Positions 46,395-56,282 of a stretch of DNA of 64,000 nucleotides are shown here, piece after piece. Source of the stretch: Streptomyces sp. TSRI0107 (lineage in GTDB: Bacteria > Actinomycetota > Actinomycetes > Streptomycetales > Streptomycetaceae); NCBI RefSeq assembly GCF_001905845.1, contig NZ_LIVZ01000004.1:372001-436000 (forward strand), in the 5' to 3' direction. The notes below the pieces were generated by a model. It was given only the letters and a program-made list of their open reading frames with translations, was not told where the DNA came from and did no database searches. The first letter of the stretch is position 1, and every line of letters starts with the position of its first letter. The translations under genes and the position numbers were made by a program.

Positions 46395-47603
46395 ATGCCC
46401 GCAGATCTCGCCGTCATCGGACTCGGCCCGCTCGGCCTGCCGCTGGCCCAGGCCGCCGTCGCCGCCGGCATCCCCACCGTCGGCTACCGGACCGGCCCCG
46501 AGCCCGACTCCCTCAGCCCCGCCGAGCTGCGCCGGATGCTCTCGGGGGGCTTCCGGCACGCCGTCGGCGCCGCCGAGCTGGGCCGGGTGCGCACGGCGGT
46601 CATCTGCGCGCCCACCTCGCGCGGCGAGGACGGCGGGCTCGACCTCGGACAGGTGGAGTCGGCCGCCCGCACCCTCGCCCCGCGGTTGCGCCCGCACACC
46701 ACGGTCATCCTGGAGTCCCCCGTGCACCCGGGCACCACGGAGGAGTTCCTGCGCCCGCTGCTGGAGAAGGGATCCGGGCTCCGCGCGGGCCGCGACTTCC
46801 ATCTGGCCTACTCCCCCAGCCGTGTCGACCCCGGCAACCGCGCGTTCACCCCCGCCAACACCCCCAAGGTGATCGGCGGCCTCACCCCCGCCTGCACCGA
46901 GTCGGCCGCCGCCTTCTACGGCCGCCTCACCGACAAGGTGGTCCGCGCGCGCGGCACCCGCGAGGCGGAGACCGTCCAGCTCCTGGAGACCAACTACCGG
47001 CACGTCAACATCGCCCTGGTCAACGAGATGGCCGTGCTCTGCCACGACCTCGGCGTCGACCTGTGGGACGTCATCCGCTGCGCGGAGACCAAGCCCTTCG
47101 GCTTCCAGGCGTTCCGCCCCGGCCCCGGCGTCGGCGGCCACGCCGTCCCGCAGGACCTGATCGGCCAGGCGGGGCGCGGGCTGCGCGTGGTGGAGGTGGC
47201 CCGGCAGGTCAACGAGCACATGCCCCGGTACGTCGTCCAGCGCGCGGCCACACTGCTCAACGAGCACGGCAAGTCGGCCCGCGGCGCGCGCGTGCTGCTG
47301 CTCGGCGTCGCCTACAAGCCCGACCTCGGCGACCGGCAGGGCACGCCCGCGCGGGAGATCGCCGTACGGCTGATGGAGCTGGGCGCCGCCGTCAGCTACC
47401 ACGACCCGCACGTGCCGTCCTGGAGCGTCCTGGACCGGCCGGTGCCCCGCGCGGACACCCTCTACGAGGCCGCCGCCGACGCCGACCTGACGATCCTCCT
47501 CCAGCACCACCGGACGTACGACCTCCAGGGCCTGTCCGTGAAGGCGCAGCTGCTGCTGGACACCCGGGGGGCGACCCCGACGGGCGCCGCGCACCGGCTC
47601 TGA
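46395..47603 (+). CDS. UDP-glucose/GDP-mannose dehydrogenase homologue lacking catalytic residues
   Basis: 402 residues with all three domains of nucleotide-sugar dehydrogenases: NAD-binding GLGPLGLPLA (9-18), central domain and C-terminal GVAYKPDLGDRQGTPA. In the usual PGPGxGGHC motif the nucleophilic Cys is Ala250 (RPGPGVGGHAVPQDL), the Lys before the ETNYRHVNIA helix is Gln195, and SPERxDPGN reads SPSRVDPGN. The normal four-electron oxidation to a uronic acid seems impossible; a two-electron reaction or sugar binding remains possible. GGGAAGGA precedes ATG 46395. Divergent from glpD. Confidence 0.82.
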   Translation: MPADLAVIGLGPLGLPLAQAAVAAGIPTVGYRTGPEPDSLSPAELRRMLSGGFRHAVGAAELGRVRTAVICAPTSRGEDGGLDLGQVESAARTLAPRLRPHTTVILESPVHPGTTEEFLRPLLEKGSGLRAGRDFHLAYSPSRVDPGNRAFTPANTPKVIGGLTPACTESAAAFYGRLTDKVVRARGTREAETVQLLETNYRHVNIALVNEMAVLCHDLGVDLWDVIRCAETKPFGFQAFRPGPGVGGHAVPQDLIGQAGRGLRVVEVARQVNEHMPRYVVQRAATLLNEHGKSARGARVLLLGVAYKPDLGDRQGTPAREIAVRLMELGAAVSYHDPHVPSWSVLDRPVPRADTLYEAAADADLTILLQHHRTYDLQGLSVKAQLLLDTRGATPTGAAHRL

Positions 47604-47737
47604 GGCCCCGCACGCGGCCGTCCGCCGCGGAATTCACTGGTGGCCGGAGCCGGTGCGCCTGCTAACCTGCGGCGTCTTCGTCGCACAGCCGTGCGCACAC
47701 TCCGCTCGTGCACCAGTCCCGTGGGGGGATCTCTGTC

Positions 47738-48232
47738 ATGACCCAGTCAGTTCCGCCGCAGCCGACCGACGGCAACCCGTTCGCCCAGCAGCCGGGCGCC
47801 GTTCCCCCGGCCCCGGCCGCCCCGGCCCGCGGCGGCAACATCGCCCTAGGCGTGGTCACCGCCGTCGTCGTGGCCCTGGTCACGGCCGGTGTCTACGGCG
47901 CGATCGTCGGCGCCACCGAGTACGAGATCGGCTACGCCGCCATCGGCGTCGGCTTCCTCGTCGGCTTCGCCTCGGGCAAGGTCGGCGGCTCCCACCCGGT
48001 ACTGCCCGTGATCAGCGCGGTCCTCTCGCTCGGCGCGGTCTACCTGGGCCAGCTGATCGGCGTCGCGATGCTGGCCGCCGACATCACCGGCATCTCCGCC
48101 GTCGAGATGTTCACCGAGAACTTCAGCCTCCTCACCGACGCCTGGAAGGAGACGGCCGACGCCATGACCTTCCTGTTCTTCGCCATCGGCGCCGTCGCGG
48201 CGTTCTCGGGTGCGAAGAAGGCAGCGGCGTAG
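47738..48232 (+). CDS. Small membrane protein
   Basis: 164 residues: Pro/Gln-rich N-terminus (1-30) and four membrane segments (ALGVVTAVVVALVTAGVYGA, IGYAAIGVGFLVGFASGKV, LPVISAVLSLGAVYLGQLIG, and a C-terminal one). Cysteine-free and of unknown function. ATG at 47738 lies 9 nt after GGGGGGA; a GTG at 47708 is an unlikely alternative. Confidence 0.65.
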   Translation: MTQSVPPQPTDGNPFAQQPGAVPPAPAAPARGGNIALGVVTAVVVALVTAGVYGAIVGATEYEIGYAAIGVGFLVGFASGKVGGSHPVLPVISAVLSLGAVYLGQLIGVAMLAADITGISAVEMFTENFSLLTDAWKETADAMTFLFFAIGAVAAFSGAKKAAA

Positions 48233-48251
48233 GAAGACTGCGCGGGAACCC

Positions 48252-48290
48252 GGAAGGGGCCCGTCCACACCAGGTGGACGGGCCCCTTCC
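48252..48290. terminator. Bidirectional terminator, perfect 17-bp stem
   Basis: GGAAGGGGCCCGTCCAC (48252-48268) pairs perfectly with GTGGACGGGCCCCTTCC (48274-48290) around a 5-nt loop, between the converging membrane-protein and GuaB3-like genes. Confidence 0.8.
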
Positions 48291-48301
48291 CGATGCGTGG
48301 A

Positions 48302-49426
48302 CTACCGGCTGTGCTGGGAGTCCGCGACCGTGACCTCGACCCGCTGGAACTCCTTGAGCTCGCTGTAGCCGGTGGTGGCCATGGCGCGGCGCAGGGCGCC
48401 GAAGAAGTTCATGGAGCCGTCCGGGGTGTGGGACGGACCGGTGAGGATCTCCTCGACGGTGCCGACCGTGCCGAGACCGACCTTCTTGCCGCGCGGCAGC
48501 TCCTCGTTGACGGCCTCCATGCCCCAGTGGTGGCCCCGGCCGGGCGCGTCCGTCGCGCGGGCCAGCGGGGAGCCCATCATGACCGCGTCGGCGCCGCAGG
48601 CGATCGCCTTGGGCAGGTCGCCGGACCAGCCGACGCCGCCGTCCGCGATCACGTGCACGTACCGGCCGCCGGACTCGTCCATGTAGTCACGGCGGGCCGC
48701 CGCCACGTCCGCCACGGCGGTCGCCATCGGGACCTGGATGCCCAGCACGTTGCGCGTGGTGTGCGCCGCGCCGCCGCCGAAGCCCACGAGCACGCCCGCC
48801 GCGCCGGTGCGCATCAGGTGCAGGGCGGCGGTGTAGGTGGCGCAGCCGCCGACGATCACCGGGACGTCAAGCTCGTAGATGAACTGCTTCAGGTTGAGCG
48901 GCTCGTGCGAGCCGGAGACGTGCTCCGCCGACACGGTCGTACCGCGGATGACGAAGATGTCCACGCCCGCGTCGACCACGGCCTTGGAGAACTGCGCGGT
49001 GCGCTGCGGGGAGAGCGCGGCGGCGGTGACCACGCCCGCGTCGCGCACCTCCTTGATGCGCTGCCCGATCAGCTCCTCCTTGATCGGCGCCGCGTAGATC
49101 TCCTGGAGGCGGCGGGTCGCCGTCTCGGCGTCCAGGCCGACGATCTCGTCCAGCAGCGGCTGCGGGTCCTCGTACCGCGTCCACAGGCCTTCGAGGTTCA
49201 GCACGCCGAGGCCGCCCAGCTCGCCGATCCGGATGGCCGTGGCCGGCGAGACGACCGAGTCCATGGGGGCCGCCAGGAAGGGCAGCTCGAAGCGGTAGGC
49301 GTCGATCTGCCAGGCGATCGAGACCTCCTTCGGGTCCCGCGTACGGCGGCTGGGGACGACGGCGATGTCGTCGAAGGCGTACGCCCGGCGGCCGCGCTTG
49401 CCGCGCCCGATCTCGATCTCAGTCAC
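48302..49426 (-). CDS. guaB3: GuaB3-family IMP dehydrogenase-related protein
   Basis: 374 residues, a single TIM barrel of the IMPDH/GMPR family with no CBS domains. The usual catalytic loop with GSICTTR reads GFGGGAAHTTR (216-226 region), so the nucleophilic Cys is not at the standard place. PMDSVVSPATAIRIGELGG and VIADGGVGWSGDLPKAIACG bind the nucleotide. The catalytic role is therefore unclear; a regulatory or variant purine reaction is possible. It follows guaB by 106 bp. GTG at 49426 has GGGAAAGG upstream. Confidence 0.85.
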   Translation of the reverse strand: MTEIEIGRGKRGRRAYAFDDIAVVPSRRTRDPKEVSIAWQIDAYRFELPFLAAPMDSVVSPATAIRIGELGGLGVLNLEGLWTRYEDPQPLLDEIVGLDAETATRRLQEIYAAPIKEELIGQRIKEVRDAGVVTAAALSPQRTAQFSKAVVDAGVDIFVIRGTTVSAEHVSGSHEPLNLKQFIYELDVPVIVGGCATYTAALHLMRTGAAGVLVGFGGGAAHTTRNVLGIQVPMATAVADVAAARRDYMDESGGRYVHVIADGGVGWSGDLPKAIACGADAVMMGSPLARATDAPGRGHHWGMEAVNEELPRGKKVGLGTVGTVEEILTGPSHTPDGSMNFFGALRRAMATTGYSELKEFQRVEVTVADSQHSR

Positions 49427-49486
49427 GTGTGTGGCCTTTCCCTGATGCGTTTCAGCGCCTTCCAGTATCCCCGACGGGTACGACAA

Positions 49487-49515
49487 GGGCGGCCCCGGAG
49501 TTACCGGAGCCGCCC
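49487..49515 (-). terminator. Hairpin after guaB
   Basis: On the minus strand GGGCGGCTCCGG and CCGGGGCCGCCC pair with one mismatch around a 5-nt loop, 18 nt after the guaB stop codon. It would separate guaB from the GuaB3-like gene. Confidence 0.55.
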
Positions 49516-49532
49516 CTGACCGAGCCTCGTGA

Positions 49533-51080
<1,548 letters not shown>

Positions 51081-51190
51081 CTAACGGGAGATGAACCCGT
51101 CTCATTCCACGGTACGAGGCACCCTGCGGCTTCGTATGTTCGTACGGAAATATGGTCCGGCCGGTTCATCAGGGGCCGGTACGGCGCCGC

Positions 51191-51868
51191 TTACTGCTCG
51201 GCGAGTGCGCGCAGCCTGCTCAGCGCGCGGTGCTGGGCGACCCGGACGGCGCCGGGTGACATTCCCAACATCTGGCCGGTCTCCTCCGCCGTGAGGCCCA
51301 CCGCGATCCGCAGCAGCAGCAGCTCGCGCTGGTTCTCGGGGAGGTTGGCCAGCAGCTTCTTGGCCCACTCGGCGTCACTGCTGAGCAGCGCGCGCTCCTC
51401 GGGCCCGAGGGAGTCGTCGGGGCGCTCCGGCATCTCGTCGGAGGGCACCGCCGTGGAACCCGGGTGCCGCATCGCGGCCCGCTGCAGGTCGGCGACCTTG
51501 TGGGCGGCGATGGCGAACACGAACGCCTCGAACGGGCGGCCGGTGTCCCGGTAGCGCGGCAGGGCGAGCAGGACGGCGACGCAGACCTCCTGCGCCAGGT
51601 CCTCCACGAAGTGCCGCGCGTCGCCCGGCAGCCGGGACAGCCGGGTCCGGCAGTAGCGCAGCGCGAGCGGATGGACATGGGCGAGCAGATCGTGCGTGGC
51701 CTGCTCGTCCCCGTCGACGGCGCGGTGGACGAGCGCACCGAACGATCCGGGGGCAGTGACCGCCTCGTCGTCGCGCATCGGTCCATCGTGCCCTGCGGCC
51801 GCGCGCTCCGCGGCACCGCCTCCGTTGTTGTGCACCGAAGCGTTATGAGCAGGTGCGCCGGAACTCAT
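51191..51868 (-). CDS. shbA: RNA polymerase sigma factor, ShbA type
   Basis: 225 residues. Sigma-70 region 2 ([20 protein letters not shown] with [14 protein letters not shown]) and region 4 ([21 protein letters not shown] with [15 protein letters not shown]); no region 3. The adjacency to bldM and guaB and the sequence match, from memory, ShbA of S. griseus, which directs transcription of the principal sigma gene hrdB. The first 45 residues are variable. ATG at 51868 is preferred for its GGGGAGG site; ATG at 51778 is the shorter alternative. Confidence 0.78.
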   Translation of the reverse strand: MSSGAPAHNASVHNNGGGAAERAAAGHDGPMRDDEAVTAPGSFGALVHRAVDGDEQATHDLLAHVHPLALRYCRTRLSRLPGDARHFVEDLAQEVCVAVLLALPRYRDTGRPFEAFVFAIAAHKVADLQRAAMRHPGSTAVPSDEMPERPDDSLGPEERALLSSDAEWAKKLLANLPENQRELLLLRIAVGLTAEETGQMLGMSPGAVRVAQHRALSRLRALAEQ

Positions 51869-52323
51869 CCCCTGCGCCCTCCCCTTCCGCTCGACCGACT
51901 CGTCCCCGAGGAACTCCACACCTCAAGGATGCGGCATCCGCGGCGAAACGAGCAGCGGGCACCCTCAGCACCCTCTCACCGGCCCCGCTCCCACGGCCCC
52001 CGCACGCCGCCGACCAGCGGTCGTCCGGCTTCGGCGGAGCACCGCCGGGTGCGACTCGCGGGGCTCGGACACGCACCGCGCGGAGGCCGCCGCGTCCGCG
52101 GCCCGCCCCGCGCGGGTCATCGGCGGGTGCCGTCGCGCGCCCGCTCGGGGCACGGCCGGCGCAGAGGGATGTCCCCATCGCGTCGACTCCCTCCTCCGCC
52201 TCGCGGCCGGATGCTCCCGCGCCGTACGGACCGCTCGCGCGGGGGCGGCCGATGGCCCCCGCTCGACCGCGCGGCCGGGCGTCGCCGGCCCGGACCGCGG
52301 TCGGTCCGGCCGAACGCGGCGCC
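51869..52323. other. Intergenic region between bldM and shbA
   Basis: 455 bp with very high GC and no convincing gene. It must hold the shbA promoter, but no clear -10/-35 pair stands out. A possible reading frame on the minus strand shows only Arg/Gly/Ala composition and is not credible. Confidence 0.45.
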
Positions 52324-52935
52324 TCAGCGCACCAGACCCCAGCGGAAGCCGAGTGCCACGGCGTGCGCCCGGTCCGAGGCGCCGAGCTTCTTGAAGAGCC
52401 GTCGGGCGTGGGTCTTGACGGTGTCCTCGGAGAGGAACAGCTCGCGGCCGATCTCGGCGTTGGAGCGGCCGTGGCTCATGCCTTCGAGGACCTGGATCTC
52501 ACGCGCGGTGAGCGTCGGCGCGGCCCCCATCTCGGCGGAGCGCAGCCGGCGCGGCGCCAGGCGCCAGGTCGGGTCGGCGAGGGCCTGCGTCACCGTGGCC
52601 CGCAGCTCGGCGCGGGACGCGTCCTTGTGCAGGTAGCCGCGGGCGCCGGCGGCGACCGCGAGGGCCACACCGTCCAGGTCCTCGGCGACGGTGAGCATGA
52701 TGATGCGCGCACCGGGGTCGGCGGACAGCAGCCGCCGCACGGTCTCGACGCCGCCCAGACCGGGCATGCGTACGTCCATCAGGATCAGGTCCGAGCGGTC
52801 GGCGCCCCAGCGGCGGAGGACTTCCTCGCCGTTGGCCGCCGTCGTCACGCGCTCCACGCCGGGCACGGTCGCGACCGCGCGGCGAAGCGCCTCTCGGGCA
52901 AGCGGGGAGTCGTCGCAGACGAGGACGGAAGTCAT
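52324..52935 (-). CDS. bldM: Developmental response regulator BldM
   Basis: 203 residues. Receiver domain (D8-D9, D54 in LMDVRMPG, K in YLHKDA) and LuxR-type helix-turn-helix (LTAREIQVLEGMSHGRSNAEIG). An atypical orphan regulator required for aerial growth; it acts as a homodimer and as a heterodimer with WhiI. No kinase gene is adjacent. GGAGG lies 6 nt before the ATG. A BldN-type promoter is 125 nt upstream. Confidence 0.95.
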   Translation of the reverse strand: MTSVLVCDDSPLAREALRRAVATVPGVERVTTAANGEEVLRRWGADRSDLILMDVRMPGLGGVETVRRLLSADPGARIIMLTVAEDLDGVALAVAAGARGYLHKDASRAELRATVTQALADPTWRLAPRRLRSAEMGAAPTLTAREIQVLEGMSHGRSNAEIGRELFLSEDTVKTHARRLFKKLGASDRAHAVALGFRWGLVR

Positions 52936-53315
52936 GGCCGCCCTCCGCAGCTGATGCGCGTCACCTTGAGCCTCCAGGCTGGTACGAAATCGTCACCTGT
53001 GCGGTCGACCGTCTCGGACGCCTGCCCGAGCGCTTGTGTTTTCAACCGCCTCCGCCCTCTCAACGATGGTCACTCGAAAGAGTTACGGGGCTGTGTGTCA
53101 TCTTCGGCACTCTACGTGAGGGCGCGGACACGGTGCAGACACGCGGGGCAGACCCTCAAGGTTTCATCACAACCATGCCCCATTTGGCCCTATTTCTTCC
53201 TATCTGGTGGTGTCTGGGGCTAGATTCGCAATGAGTCATATTTTCATCTCCTTAGATCGTAGATGTACGGTCGTGGGCACCGTATCCGCTCAGAACGGCT
53301 GCAAGGGGTCACGCA
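52936..53315. other. Divergent control region bldM / WhiB-like gene
   Basis: 380 bp, markedly AT-richer than the surroundings from about 53160 to 53270. Contains the BldN-type bldM promoter (53060-53087, minus). Candidate -10 boxes TAGATT (53221-53226) and TTAGAT (about 53250) on the plus strand may serve the WhiB-like gene. Confidence 0.5.
53060..53087 (-). promoter_or_regulatory. Sigma-BldN-type promoter of bldM
   Basis: On the minus strand CGTAAC (53087-53082), 16-nt spacer, CGTTGA (53065-53060). This equals the known BldN-dependent bldM promoter sequence. Predicted start near 53053, giving a leader of about 120 nt. Confidence 0.85.
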
Positions 53316-53645
53316 ATGGCAGATTTCTCCCGCCTTCCCGGACCGAACGCGGACCTGTGGGACTGGCAGCTGCTGGCTGCCTGTCGCGGGGTGGACAGCT
53401 CGCTCTTCTTTCATCCGGAGGGTGAGCGCGGGGCTGCACGGAGCGCCCGCGAGAACTCGGCCAAAGAGGTATGCATGAGGTGCCCGGTCCGCGCGCAATG
53501 CGCGGCTCACGCGCTGGCGGTGCGCGAACCGTACGGCGTGTGGGGCGGGTTGACCGAAGACGAGCGCGAAGAGCTCATGGGGCGGGCACGCCACCGCCTG
53601 GTGTCGGCGTCGACGGCCGGCGGGAGCGCCGCCTCGAACACCTGA
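53316..53645 (+). CDS. WhiB-family iron-sulfur regulator
   Basis: 109 residues. Four [4Fe-4S]-ligating cysteines C23, C53, C56, C62 (C-x29-CxxC-x5-C), the WhiB turn GVWGG at 74-78, and a basic C-terminus (GRARHRL). WhiB-like proteins regulate through contact with sigma-A/HrdB region 4. The neighbour relation to bldM suggests a developmental role. AAGGGG sits 8 nt before ATG 53316. Confidence 0.93.
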   Translation: MADFSRLPGPNADLWDWQLLAACRGVDSSLFFHPEGERGAARSARENSAKEVCMRCPVRAQCAAHALAVREPYGVWGGLTEDEREELMGRARHRLVSASTAGGSAASNT

Positions 53646-53677
53646 AGGAACGTTTCTGCACACTCTCGGGCCCGGCG

Positions 53678-54574
53678 TCAGCGCGCCGCGGCGTGCCCCA
53701 GCTCCCGCAGCGTCGCCGCCACCGCCGGCACCTGTGCCAGGTCGGGCAGGGTGAGGGCGACGATCTCCCGCCGCACCGCCGGCTCCAGCGACACCGTCCG
53801 GGCCCCCCGGGGCCGTACCGACTCGATCGCCAGCCGGGGCAGGACGGCCACGCCCAGACCGGCGCTCACCAGGCCCACCACCGCCGGGTAGTCGTCGGTG
53901 GCGAAGTCGATACGGGGCGTGAAGCCGGCCGCCTCGCACACCTCCACCAGCTGACCGCGGCAGCGCGGGCAGCCCGCGATCCACGGTTCGTCGGCCAGTT
54001 CGGCGATCGGGACGGAGGCCGCGCCGGCCAGCCGGTGCCGCTCCGGGACCAGGCCGACCAGCGGGTCGGTCAGCAGCGGCCGTACGACCAGGTCGTCCCA
54101 CTCCTCGGCGCCCGCGGCCCCCTCGTAGCGGAAGGCGAGCGCGATGTCGCAGTCGCCCTCGCGGAGCAGTTCCACCGAACGCGGCGGCTCCGCCTCCTCC
54201 AGGGACACCCGGGTACCGGGGTGCGCGGCACGCAGCGCGGCGAGGGCGGTGGGGACCAGGGTGGAGCTGCCGCTCGGGAAGGACACGAGCCGCACCCGGC
54301 CCGCGCGCAGGCCCGCGATGGCGGCGACCTCCTCCTCCGCCGCGGTGAGCCCGGCCAGGATCCCGGCCGCGTGCCGCACCAGCGCCTCACCGGCCTGCGT
54401 GAGCCGCATCTCACGCCCGCTGCGCACCAGCAGCGGGGTGCCCACGGACGTCTCCAGGGCCTTCATCTGCTGGCTGACAGCGGGCTGCGTGCAGCCCAGC
54501 TCGCGCCCCGCGGCGGAGAAGGAGCCGGTGGCGGCGACGGCGCGCAGCACGCGCAGATGACGGGCCTCGATCAC
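53678..54574 (-). CDS. LysR-family transcriptional regulator
   Basis: 298 residues. N-terminal winged helix (RVLRAVAATGSFSAAGRELG, PAVSQQMKALE) and substrate-binding domain. GTG at 54574 is chosen: TATGCT ends 6 nt upstream, so the mRNA is likely leaderless; ATG further upstream would add 17 odd residues. Divergent from a MOSC gene, with an inverted repeat between them. Confidence 0.88.
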   Translation of the reverse strand: MIEARHLRVLRAVAATGSFSAAGRELGCTQPAVSQQMKALETSVGTPLLVRSGREMRLTQAGEALVRHAAGILAGLTAAEEEVAAIAGLRAGRVRLVSFPSGSSTLVPTALAALRAAHPGTRVSLEEAEPPRSVELLREGDCDIALAFRYEGAAGAEEWDDLVVRPLLTDPLVGLVPERHRLAGAASVPIAELADEPWIAGCPRCRGQLVEVCEAAGFTPRIDFATDDYPAVVGLVSAGLGVAVLPRLAIESVRPRGARTVSLEPAVRREIVALTLPDLAQVPAVAATLRELGHAAAR

Positions 54575-54615
54575 CCTTCGAGCATAAGCGAGTCTTGGAT
54601 ACGAGGGCGAATAAT

Positions 54616-54637
54616 GCGTCGACACTTTGGTCGACGC
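54616..54637. promoter_or_regulatory. Candidate LysR operator
   Basis: GCGTCGAC (54616-54623) and GTCGACGC (54630-54637), a perfect 8-bp inverted repeat with 6-nt centre, midway between the LysR and MOSC genes and just upstream of the MOSC -10 box. Confidence 0.45.
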
Positions 54638-54653
54638 GGCCTACCGTGCCGCC

Positions 54654-55334
54654 ATGAGGCTTCTCTCCGTGAACCTGGGCCGGCCGCGGACCGTTCCGTA
54701 CACCGACCACCCGCAGGGTCTGACCGGCATCGACATGCGCCCGGTCGACGGGCCGGTGCGGGTGGCGGCGCCCGGTCCGAAGGGCGTCGGGGCGAGCGGA
54801 CTGGCCGGGGACGCGGTCTGCCACACCCGCCACCACGGCGGGAACGACCAGGCCGTGTACGCGGTCGCCCGCGAGGACCTCGACGAGTGGGAGCGGGAGC
54901 TGGGCCGCCCGCTCGCCGACGGGGCGTTCGGCGAGAACCTGACCACCTCGGGCCTCGACGTCTCCGGCGCCCTGATCGGTGAGCGCTGGCGGATCGGCCG
55001 CGAGGTGGTCCTTGAGGTCACCTGCGGCCGGATACCCTGCCGCACCTTCCAGGGCCATCTGGGTGAACAGGGCTGGGTGAAGCGGTTCACGCTGCGCGGG
55101 GCGCCCGGCGCGTACCTGCGGGTGATCGAACCGGGCGAGATCCGCGCGGGCGACCCCGTCGAGATCGTCCACCGCCCCGGCCACGAGGTGACGGTCGCGC
55201 TCCAGTTCCGCGCGGTCACCACCGAGCGGGAGCTGCTGCCGCGGCTGCTCGCGGCGGGCGAGGCGCTGCACCCCGAGTCGCTGGCGGCGGCCCGGACGTA
55301 CGTGGCCGAACACCCTCGCGCGAACAGCTCCTGA
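54654..55334 (+). CDS. MOSC-domain protein
   Basis: 226 residues. MOSC fold landmarks VCHTRHHGGNDQAVYA, GAFGENLTTSGL and the conserved Cys in TCGRIPCRTF. YiiM-like MOSC proteins handle molybdenum cofactor sulfur or detoxify N-hydroxylated compounds. TACCGT ends 6 nt before the ATG, so leaderless. Probably controlled by the divergent LysR protein. Confidence 0.85.
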   Translation: MRLLSVNLGRPRTVPYTDHPQGLTGIDMRPVDGPVRVAAPGPKGVGASGLAGDAVCHTRHHGGNDQAVYAVAREDLDEWERELGRPLADGAFGENLTTSGLDVSGALIGERWRIGREVVLEVTCGRIPCRTFQGHLGEQGWVKRFTLRGAPGAYLRVIEPGEIRAGDPVEIVHRPGHEVTVALQFRAVTTERELLPRLLAAGEALHPESLAAARTYVAEHPRANSS

Positions 55335-55385
55335 ACGGACGTCACGGGAGCGGACGCCGTCCGTCCAGGTCACTACCCTTGGCGC

Positions 55386-56174
55386 ATGACAACGGCTCTG
55401 ATTACGGGATCGACCGCGGGAATCGGTGCCGCCTTCGCACGACGGCTGGCGGCTGACGGACACGACCTCGTCCTGGTGGCGCGGGACACCAAGCGCCTCA
55501 GGGAGCAGGCGACCGAACTGCACGACCGGCACGGCATCGAGGCGGAGGTGCTGACGGCGGACCTGGCGCAGGACGACGGCATCGAGGCGGTCGCCGCGCG
55601 CCTCGCCGACCGCAAGAACCCCGTCGACCTGCTGGTCAACAACGCAGGCTTCGGCAACAAGGGCCGCTATCTCGACGTGCCGATGGCCGACGAGCTGAAG
55701 ATGCTCAAGGTGCACTGCGAGGCGGTGCTGCGCCTCACCTACGCCGCGACGCAGGCCATGTGCGAGCGCGGCCGGGGCGGTGTCATCAACGTCGCCTCCG
55801 TCGCCGCCTTCCTCCCGCGCGGGACCTACGGCGCCTCCAAGGCGTGGGTCGTGCAGTTCACCCAGGGCGCCGCGAAGGACCTGGCCGGCAGCGGCGTCCG
55901 CCTCATGGCCCTCTGCCCCGGCTTCGTCCGCACCGAGTTCCACCAGCGGGCCGGCATGGGCACCGACAACATCCCCGGCTGGATGTGGCTCGACGCGGAC
56001 AAACTCGTCGCGTCGGCGCTCACGGACCTCTCCCGCGGCAAGTCCCTGTCCATCCCGGACCCCCGCTACAAGGTCCTGATGGGCGCGACCAAGCTGGTGC
56101 CGCGGGGGATGCTCGGGGGGATCAGCTCGCGGGCGGGGCGCAAGTACGGGCCGGAGCACCGGGCGCAGCGCTAG
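55386..56174 (+). CDS. Short-chain dehydrogenase/reductase
   Basis: 262 residues, classical SDR. Cofactor site GSTAGIGAAF (8-17), NNAG at 85-88, catalytic S138, Y148, K152. A VARD sequence at 31-34 after beta-2 suggests NADPH. Substrate unknown. TACCCT ends 6 nt before the ATG (leaderless). Confidence 0.88.
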   Translation: MTTALITGSTAGIGAAFARRLAADGHDLVLVARDTKRLREQATELHDRHGIEAEVLTADLAQDDGIEAVAARLADRKNPVDLLVNNAGFGNKGRYLDVPMADELKMLKVHCEAVLRLTYAATQAMCERGRGGVINVASVAAFLPRGTYGASKAWVVQFTQGAAKDLAGSGVRLMALCPGFVRTEFHQRAGMGTDNIPGWMWLDADKLVASALTDLSRGKSLSIPDPRYKVLMGATKLVPRGMLGGISSRAGRKYGPEHRAQR

Positions 56175-56282
56175 CGGAACGGCCCTTCGGCCCGCACCGG
56201 TCCGTGGCCCGGCCGCCGGTTGCCCGGGCCGGTGGGAGAATGTAGCTGTTCACCCGGACCCAGGGGGGCCGGAGGCTGCGCC

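Noticed and set aside
46920..46955. TTGTCGGTG on the minus strand inside the nucleotide-sugar dehydrogenase gene
   Set aside because: No TANNNT at the required 8-nt spacing and it is antisense within a gene.
51843..52178. 111-codon minus-strand frame between bldM and shbA
   Set aside because: Arg/Gly/Ala-rich composition typical of chance frames; it overlaps the start of shbA and has no ribosome site.
55955..55980. CACCGACAA (TTGTCGGTG on minus) inside the SDR gene
   Set aside because: No -10 at the proper distance and no gene downstream on that strand.
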